Shown one piece after another: positions 58,139-64,000 of a DNA stretch of 64,000 bases. Each line of letters begins with the position of its first letter. The stretch's first letter is position 1. Source of the DNA: Acidobacteriota bacterium (GTDB taxonomy: Bacteria; Acidobacteriota; Vicinamibacteria; Vicinamibacterales; UBA2999). Made by a program: the position numbers and the translations under genes. Under the pieces are notes generated by a model, which searched no databases, was not told the DNA's origin, and was given only the letters and a program-made list of their open reading frames with translations. Location of the stretch: assembly GCA_963169195.1 (NCBI GenBank), contig CAUJDN010000128.1, forward strand, positions 28,440 to 92,439. Direction: 5' to 3'.

Positions 58139-58204
58139 GAGACGGATGGCCGACACGGCCTGTCGGAACCCCCCGGCAGTCCACTCAAGGGTATTCGTGC
58201 CGTC

Positions 58205-59590
<1,386 letters not shown>

Positions 59591-59602
<12 letters not shown>

Positions 59603-60325
59603 GCCCGGCAGCGTCAGCGTGAAGGCGGCACCCGTGGGCTCGCGCGGGGTGTAGGTGAGCGCGCCACCCTGGCGCTCGGCCAGGGTGCGCGAGACCATCA
59701 GGCCGATGCCGAGCCGGTCGATGGGGCCGGTTTGCGAGAGGAGCCGCCGCTCGAAGAGGCCATCGCGACACGACGACGGGACACCCGGGCCGTTGTCCTC
59801 CACCGAGAGCGCCGCCCCGTCTCCCCAGGGGCCGACGACCACGCGTACTTCGGGAGACCGGACCCCGGCGAGCGCGAACTCGGCGTTCACGAGCAGGTTC
59901 AGGAGCACCTGCAGCAACTCGCGCCGGACCGCCTGCACGGTGAGGGGTTCCCCGAGCAGCGTGCGCGTGGCCCGGAGCCGGGCGAACGGGAACTGGCGCA
60001 GCGCCAGCGCGTACTCGGCCAGTGCACGCAGCTCGACCGGCTCGGGCGCGCCGCCCATGTCGCGCACGAACCGGGACAGGTCCTGGACCAGCAGGTTCGC
60101 CCGCTCGGTCTTGACACCGATTGCGCGGCTCACCCCGGCCACGTCGGCCTGCTCCATCTGCAGCAGTTCCACGCCCCCGCCAATCACCTGCAGCGCGTTG
60201 TTCATGTCGTGCATGGTGCTCGAAACGAGCCGAGCGACGAGGGAGAGACGGTTGACCCGTTCGAGCCACGCGATTGGCGCGGCGTCGGCGGCCAGTGGCT
60301 GTGACGGTTCACCCACGGATGTCAC
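59591..60325 (-). CDS. Soluble histidine kinase (FlrB/NtrB-like)
   Basis: The 244-residue protein starts at GTG 60325. It has the H-box STMHDMNNALQVIGGG, the N-box LLQVLLNLLVNAEFAL, the G1 box VEDNGPGVP and a later GIGLMVSRTLAE. There is no membrane segment and no PAS or other sensor domain, so it must sense through partners. It is the obvious partner of the activator at 58205 and possibly of the receiver-only protein. The EF-hand gene lies upstream on the same strand, 136 bp away. Confidence 0.9.
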
Positions 60326-60461
60326 ACGGTACCACGGGTCGGGGGCGTTTGGCGCGACCCAGGCGGTGCGGCCGCAGACCGATCGTCCATGGACGCCCCA
60401 GGTCCCGTTCGTTCGTCCGCCCGGCGGTCAGCCTCTCCATCCTCAACTCGATGGCATCCGA

Positions 60462-60938
60462 TCAGGTCCGATCCGCCCCCCACCACAGCGCGGGGGCCGG
60501 ACCGTCGGCGCCCCGCACGAAGTCCACCGTGTAGGTCCCCTGCCAGTTGGTGAACGAGAACTTGTCCCCGTCCACCCAGTTGACCTTGTGCCCGAGCGCC
60601 TCGAACGCATCCTTCACGTGAGTGTTGAACCAGGTCCCGGCTTCAGCCTTCGTGAGCGGCATCGAACCGACCTCCCGCGCGATCTTCGCGAAGGCATCCT
60701 TGGCCGACTTCTGCGGGTCCTGCGGGCGACCGAAATCGAACCCCTCGAACTTCACGCCGCTGCCCTCGCCTTCGCCCTGGTGGATGCGCACGTCGCGCAT
60801 CGATCCCATCAGCTCGCCGAGGAGCCCCGAGAACTCCTCTTTGCTGAGCTGCCCGTCGCTGTTCACGTCAAACCGGCTCACGAGCGAGTCCGCCAGCTGC
60901 TGGACCGGGCCGAGTCCGGTTGTCGATGTCACGGCCAT
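60462..60938 (-). CDS. EF-hand protein under a sigma54 promoter
   Basis: The 158-residue protein starts at ATG 60938 after a perfect AGGAGG. DVNSDGQLSKEEF (about residues 24-36) is a full EF-hand loop with all calcium ligands. A second EF-hand is not seen. The middle (FEGFDFGRPQDPQKSAKDAF) and the C-terminal part (LGHKVNWVDGDKFSFTN, GTYTVDFVRGADG) are not recognised. No signal peptide is visible, so it may be cytoplasmic or use the flagellar export route. A textbook sigma54 element links it to the flagellar genes; the kinase gene follows on the same strand. Confidence 0.8.
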   Translation of the reverse strand: MAVTSTTGLGPVQQLADSLVSRFDVNSDGQLSKEEFSGLLGELMGSMRDVRIHQGEGEGSGVKFEGFDFGRPQDPQKSAKDAFAKIAREVGSMPLTKAEAGTWFNTHVKDAFEALGHKVNWVDGDKFSFTNWQGTYTVDFVRGADGPAPALWWGADRT

Positions 60939-60985
60939 ACCCTGTGCCTCCTGCGCCCCCGGAATTCGGGTGACGCCTGCTGCAA

Positions 60986-61001
60986 AGCAACCAGGGTGCC
61001 A
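60986..61001 (-). promoter_or_regulatory. Sigma54 (-24/-12) promoter of the EF-hand gene (perfect match)
   Basis: The minus strand reads TGGCACCCTGGTTGCT, which is TGGCAC-N5-TTGCT without a mismatch. The predicted start near 60975 gives a 37-base leader that ends with the AGGAGG ribosome site. Confidence 0.8.
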
Positions 61002-61315
61002 GCCGAGAGCTGGCAGGGCCCGTCAATCGAAGACGGGGTCTTTCGGCCCGGAACCCCCCGATGTTCGCTCGATCCGTCCCCGAGGGCCTCGGGCACGTGG
61101 TGTCGGCCCGCCGACGCCGGCGTCGGGATGGTGGCCGGCCCGCACGAGCGGACGCTCAGCCCGCGAGCAGGTGGCCGACGAGGGCCTGCAGCCGCCGGTC
61201 CTGCCCCTCCGGCATCCCACCGACATCCGCCGCCGCCTCGCCACGCACACACCGTGAACGGCGCGCGCCCACGGGTAGCTCGCGCATCTCGGCCGCGGCG
61301 ATTGGAGCCGACCGA

Positions 61316-61343
61316 TTGGCGCACGAAGCCCTCGGCCTACAAT
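61316..61343 (+). promoter_or_regulatory. Sigma70-type promoter giving a leaderless M20 mRNA
   Basis: TTGGCG, 16 bases, TACAAT. The -10 box ends six bases before the ATG at 61350, so transcription would begin at or next to the start codon. No ribosome site is seen. Confidence 0.55.
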
Positions 61344-61349
61344 GGCGCC

Positions 61350-62789
61350 ATGAGCACGCCACCGACCATGGCCGCGATCGCGATGCTGCTGGCGCTCTCC
61401 GCGCCGGCTTCCGCACAGGAGACCCCCACCGAGCGCGAGGCGGCGAGAGAGGTGCTGCAGAAGATGGACGCCCTCGAGCGATCGCTGGAAGTGCCGGCGC
61501 TGGTGGCCCGCCTCTCGTCCACCAGCGCCACGCGCGACGCCGTCGCCGCGCGCGCCAGGCAGCTCATGGAGAGCGAGATGCTCGCGCTCTCGGACGACAT
61601 CTGCACGCACCCCGAGGTCGGCTACAAGGAGACGCGTTCGGTGCAGAAGCTGGCCGAGACGCTCAGGACGCACAACTTCAGCGTCGAGGTCGGCGTCGGC
61701 GGCTTCGACACGGCCTTCAAGGCCCGCTATCGCGGGGGCAGCGGCCGCCCGAACCTGGGCGTCATCGTCGAGTACGACGCGCTGCGCGGCACCACGGGCG
61801 CGTTCCACGGCGACCAGCACTGCGCGCAGGGCCCCGTCGGCATCGCGGCCGCGGTGGCCATCGCGGAGTTCCTCGAGAAGGAGCAGCTGCCCGGAACCGT
61901 CACCGTCTTCGGCACGCCGGCCGAGGAACTGCTCGAGCCCTCGGCCAAGACGCAGATGCACCGCAACAACGTGTTCGACGGCATGGACGTCATCGTCCGG
62001 AGCCACGCAAGCACGACCACATCGCGCCCCGCACCCGGCTTCGGCACCTGCTGCCTGAACATCGACGGCGTGAAGTACACCTTCGGCGGCGCGCCGGCGC
62101 ACCAGATGACGGCGTGGAACGGACGCAACGCGCTCACGGCCGTGATGACGCTCTTCCAGAACATCGACAGCGTGCGGAGCAACATGCGGCCCGAGGCGCG
62201 CATCCAGGGCATCATCACTGAGGGCGGCGCCGCCCCGAACGTGGTGCCGGATCGCACGCAGGCCGACTTCTACATCCGCTACCCGGACGAGGTCTACCTG
62301 CGACAGGTGCGCGAGTTCGTGGACAACGCCGCGAAGGCCGCGGCGCTCGCCACCGGCACGAAGGTGAAGATTGACAACTACGGCAGCGCCCGGGACGGCA
62401 TCTCCACGGCCACGCTCGCCGAGCTGGCGTTCGCCTACCTGAAGAAGTACGGCGCCGGGAAGGTGCAGGAGGCGCCCGGCAAGCCGCAGGGCTTCGAGGA
62501 GAGCGGCAGCGTGTCGCGGGACATCCCGGGTGTCGGCTTCTCGGCCTACACCTCGGACTGGCCGAACCACACCTACGAAATGGACCAGGACAACCTGAAG
62601 CCCGTCGGGCACGGCGGGTTCACGGTCCAGGCGCAGGCCATGGCGGCCCTGCTCCACGATGTCGCCACCGATGCCGGCTACCGCGCAGCCGTGGAGAGGG
62701 AGTTCACCGGGATCAAGGCCCTGTTCGGTGAGTACCTGCAGGCGCTCGAGAAGGCCTACCAGGTGCCAAAGGTCGCGGACCCCGATTAG
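61350..62789 (+). CDS. M20-family metallopeptidase / amidohydrolase (secreted)
   Basis: The 479-residue protein begins at ATG 61350 with a signal peptide (MAAIAMLLALSAPASAQ). It fits the M20D/AbgB-like amidohydrolases: DDICTHPEVGYKETRS, VIVEYDALRG, the zinc-binding GDQHCAQGPVGIAAAVAIAE, TPAEELLEPSAKTQM, a dimerisation part (FGGAPAHQMTAWNGRNAL, EGGAAPNVVPDRTQADFYIR) and the late histidine in PVGHGGFTVQAQAM. It probably cuts amides or dipeptides in the periplasm. It is not linked to flagella except by position. Confidence 0.88.
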   Translation: MSTPPTMAAIAMLLALSAPASAQETPTEREAAREVLQKMDALERSLEVPALVARLSSTSATRDAVAARARQLMESEMLALSDDICTHPEVGYKETRSVQKLAETLRTHNFSVEVGVGGFDTAFKARYRGGSGRPNLGVIVEYDALRGTTGAFHGDQHCAQGPVGIAAAVAIAEFLEKEQLPGTVTVFGTPAEELLEPSAKTQMHRNNVFDGMDVIVRSHASTTTSRPAPGFGTCCLNIDGVKYTFGGAPAHQMTAWNGRNALTAVMTLFQNIDSVRSNMRPEARIQGIITEGGAAPNVVPDRTQADFYIRYPDEVYLRQVREFVDNAAKAAALATGTKVKIDNYGSARDGISTATLAELAFAYLKKYGAGKVQEAPGKPQGFEESGSVSRDIPGVGFSAYTSDWPNHTYEMDQDNLKPVGHGGFTVQAQAMAALLHDVATDAGYRAAVEREFTGIKALFGEYLQALEKAYQVPKVADPD

Positions 62790-62806
62790 CGGTCAGGAGC
62801 CGACCC

Positions 62807-63271
62807 ATGCTCGCGCATCATCGCCGGATGCTGGCCTTCGACCACTGGGCCACCCTCGTGTCACTCGACGCGGTGGAACCGGTGGCCGAGCGCGTGCCGC
62901 GATCGCTGGCCTGGCTGAACCACATCCTCGGCGCGAAGCGCGTCTGGCTGGCGCGCGTCACCGGCGCCGAGATGCCGTTCGGCGTGAACCCGGCGTTCAG
63001 CCCCGCGGAGCTCCGCGTGGAGCTCGACCTCGCACACGACGGGTGGACACGCTGTCTGGCCAACCGGTCCGACGCGGACGTCGCGCGCGTCATCCGCTAC
63101 ACGAACCTGAAGGGCGACCCGTTCGAGAGCGTGCTGGGCGACATCCTCGCGCACCTGCCGCTGCACGGGCAGCACCACCGCGGGCAGGTGAACGCGGACC
63201 TCCGGGCGGCCGGCATCGCGCCGCCAGCCATCGACTACATCCACGCCGCGCGAACGGGCAGGCTGCCGTAG
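62807..63271 (+). CDS. DinB-family protein
   Basis: The 154-residue four-helix protein has the DinB metal histidines: LNHILGAKRVWLARV near residue 38 and HLPLHGQHHRGQVNADLRAAG near residue 115. The family is thought to be metal-dependent transferases or hydrolases for thiol cofactors; the substrate is unknown. It lies 17 bp after the peptidase gene and may be cotranscribed. Confidence 0.85.
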   Translation: MLAHHRRMLAFDHWATLVSLDAVEPVAERVPRSLAWLNHILGAKRVWLARVTGAEMPFGVNPAFSPAELRVELDLAHDGWTRCLANRSDADVARVIRYTNLKGDPFESVLGDILAHLPLHGQHHRGQVNADLRAAGIAPPAIDYIHAARTGRLP

Positions 63272-63341
63272 CCCGTCCACGGCGCACCATCGGATCCCGC
63301 AACACTCCGTCACGGCCGGTAGGGCCCCCGGCGTACTCGGG

Positions 63342-63347
63342 TAGAAT
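63342..63347 (+). promoter_or_regulatory. -10 box for a leaderless DUF4345 mRNA
   Basis: TAGAAT followed by seven C and then ATG. The distance again places transcription at the start codon. No clear -35 box is seen. Confidence 0.4.
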
Positions 63348-63354
63348 CCCCCCC

Positions 63355-63780
63355 ATGACACTCTGGCGGCTCGTGCTGGTCGTCGTGGCTCTGTCGTACG
63401 CAGGCTTCGGCTTCGCGTTCTTCTCCCGGGCCGACGAGATGGCCTCGATGATCTCCCTGGCCTTCGGCACGTCCGGCGCGCGAACGGACTTTCGGGCCAC
63501 CTACGGCGGCCTCGAGTTCGGCCTCGGCGTCTTCCTGCTGCTCTGCGCCCTGCGCCGCGAGTTCGTCCGCATCGGCCTGTTCGCCGCCGCCTGCGCCCTC
63601 ATCGGCATGGCCAGCGCACGCACGACCGGCCTCGTCATGGACGGCTTCGACCTCCTGCAGTTCGTCATCGCCCTCACGGAGTGGGGCGCCGGGGCGCTCG
63701 CCACCTGGGGCGCGGTCGTGGCGAAGCCCGAGAAGGACGCGGTCCCCATCCCCCTTCAGGACGCCACGCCGGAGGAGTAG
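63355..63780 (+). CDS. DUF4345-like small membrane protein
   Basis: The 141-residue protein has about four membrane segments: LWRLVLVVVALSYAGFGFAFF, LEFGLGVFLLLCALRREF, IGLFAAACALIGMASARTTG and LTEWGAGALATWGAVVA. YGGLEFGLGVFLLL and the overall size fit DUF4345. Function unknown. Confidence 0.75.
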   Translation: MTLWRLVLVVVALSYAGFGFAFFSRADEMASMISLAFGTSGARTDFRATYGGLEFGLGVFLLLCALRREFVRIGLFAAACALIGMASARTTGLVMDGFDLLQFVIALTEWGAGALATWGAVVAKPEKDAVPIPLQDATPEE

Positions 63781-63786
63781 CACGGG

Positions 63787-64000
63787 GGTTCGAAGCACAG
63801 AGGTTCGAAGCACAGAGGTTCGAAGCACAGAGGTTCGAGGCACAGAGGTTCGAAGCACAGAGGTTCGAGGCACAGAGGTTCGAGGCACAGAGGTTCGAAG
63901 CACAGAGGTTCGAAGCACAGAGGTTCGAGGCACAGAGGTTCGAGGCACAGAGGTTCGAAGCACAGAGGTTCGAAGCACAGAGGTTCGAGGCACAGAGGTT
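63787..64000. repeat. 15-bp tandem repeat running off the right edge
   Basis: At least 14 copies of GGTTCGAAGCACAGA or GGTTCGAGGCACAGA are seen. The A/G variant soon settles to an AAGG order, so there is a 60-bp higher period. It starts 6 bp after the DUF4345 stop. The frame on the minus strand stays open only because 15 is divisible by three. Confidence 0.95.

Larger units (their letters stand above)
57865..58204. other. Regulatory gap between two response regulator genes
   Basis: This 340-bp divergent region holds a sigma28 element (minus), a sigma54 element (plus) and a short arginine-rich reading frame with a strong ribosome site. No other gene is seen. Confidence 0.7.
60939..61349. other. 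Divergent intergenic region (EF-hand gene / M20 peptidase gene)
   Basis: This 411-bp stretch carries the sigma54 element of the EF-hand gene near its left side and a sigma70-type promoter next to the peptidase start. The middle, about 61020-61300, shows no supported gene. Confidence 0.6.

Noticed and set aside
60385..60400. CGTCCATGGACG palindrome between the EF-hand and kinase genes as an operator or terminator
   Set aside because: It is a single 12-base palindrome without a T-run or a second copy, so it could easily be chance.
63310..63993. Long minus-strand frame with PRTSVLRTSV repeats at the right edge
   Set aside because: It is open only because the 15-bp DNA repeat is a multiple of three, and it runs antisense to the DUF4345 gene. 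No start site or domain supports it.
63787..64000. CRISPR array
   Set aside because: The units are 15 bp with no spacers between them; this is a simple tandem repeat.

Overview
This is a high-GC bacterial chromosome segment. It carries an almost complete flagellar regulon, a flagellin-type sugar pathway and, at the right end, a few ordinary genes. FliW/CsrA, a sigma54 activator, FliA/FlgM, P- and L-rings (a diderm) and the style of the repeats suit an Acidobacteriota (Vicinamibacteria-like) genome. That assignment is an inference; there is no rRNA gene in the window to test it.

Layout. (1) 1-12.9 kb: glycan assembly. A partial GT4-GT2 fusion (+) faces a pyruvyl-transferase-like gene (-). A divergent (+) operon follows: Maf flagellin glycosyltransferase, a GT99-like enzyme, a large GT4 fusion and a methyltransferase. 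Five of these proteins carry the same kind of small Rossmann-like module, usually at the C-terminus. (2) 12.9-23.6 kb (-): one tightly overlapped operon for a CMP-nonulosonic acid (pseudaminic/legionaminic type): aminotransferase, PseG-like hydrolase, HAD, NeuB, ATP-grasp, cytidylyltransferase and 4,6-dehydratase, with motA-motB embedded. (3) 23.7-27.0 kb (+): fliC, fliD, fliS and a FliT-position gene. (4) 26.9-57.1 kb (-): the structural flagellar genes in three transcription blocks. These are flgBC-fliEFGHIJ-flgDE-fliK; fliL-fliN-fliOPQR-flhBAF-fliA-fliM-fliN2-DUF2802-MshEN-flgFGAHI-flgJ; and flgM-flgN-flgKL-fliW-csrA-GNAT. (5) 57.3-60.9 kb: control genes, namely a receiver-only regulator, an NtrC-type sigma54 activator, a soluble histidine kinase and an EF-hand protein. 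(6) 61.3-64 kb: an M20 peptidase, DinB and DUF4345 proteins, then a 15-bp tandem repeat running off the edge.

Regulation can be read from the DNA. Sigma54 (-24/-12) elements lie before the maf operon, the nonulosonate operon, fliD, fliL, flgB, the activator itself and the EF-hand gene. Sigma28-type elements lie before fliC, flgM and the receiver-only gene. The fliC leader has two ANGGA sites (one in a hairpin loop, one on the Shine-Dalgarno), matching the FliW-CsrA control known for Bacillus hag. The likely scheme is: kinase plus NtrC-type activator switch on hook-basal body, sugar and cap genes; FliA, held by FlgM, then drives filament genes, the FliW/CsrA brake and the extra receiver; the sugar genes make a CMP-activated acid that Maf and its partners place on flagellin.

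The most unusual points are the sigma54-driven EF-hand protein, the head-to-head sigma54 activator / sigma28 receiver pair, the zinc-finger-MshEN protein inside the flagellar operon, the shared Rossmann module on five glycan enzymes, the FlgJ-M23 fusion, and a palindromic repeat inserted in frame into flgH.
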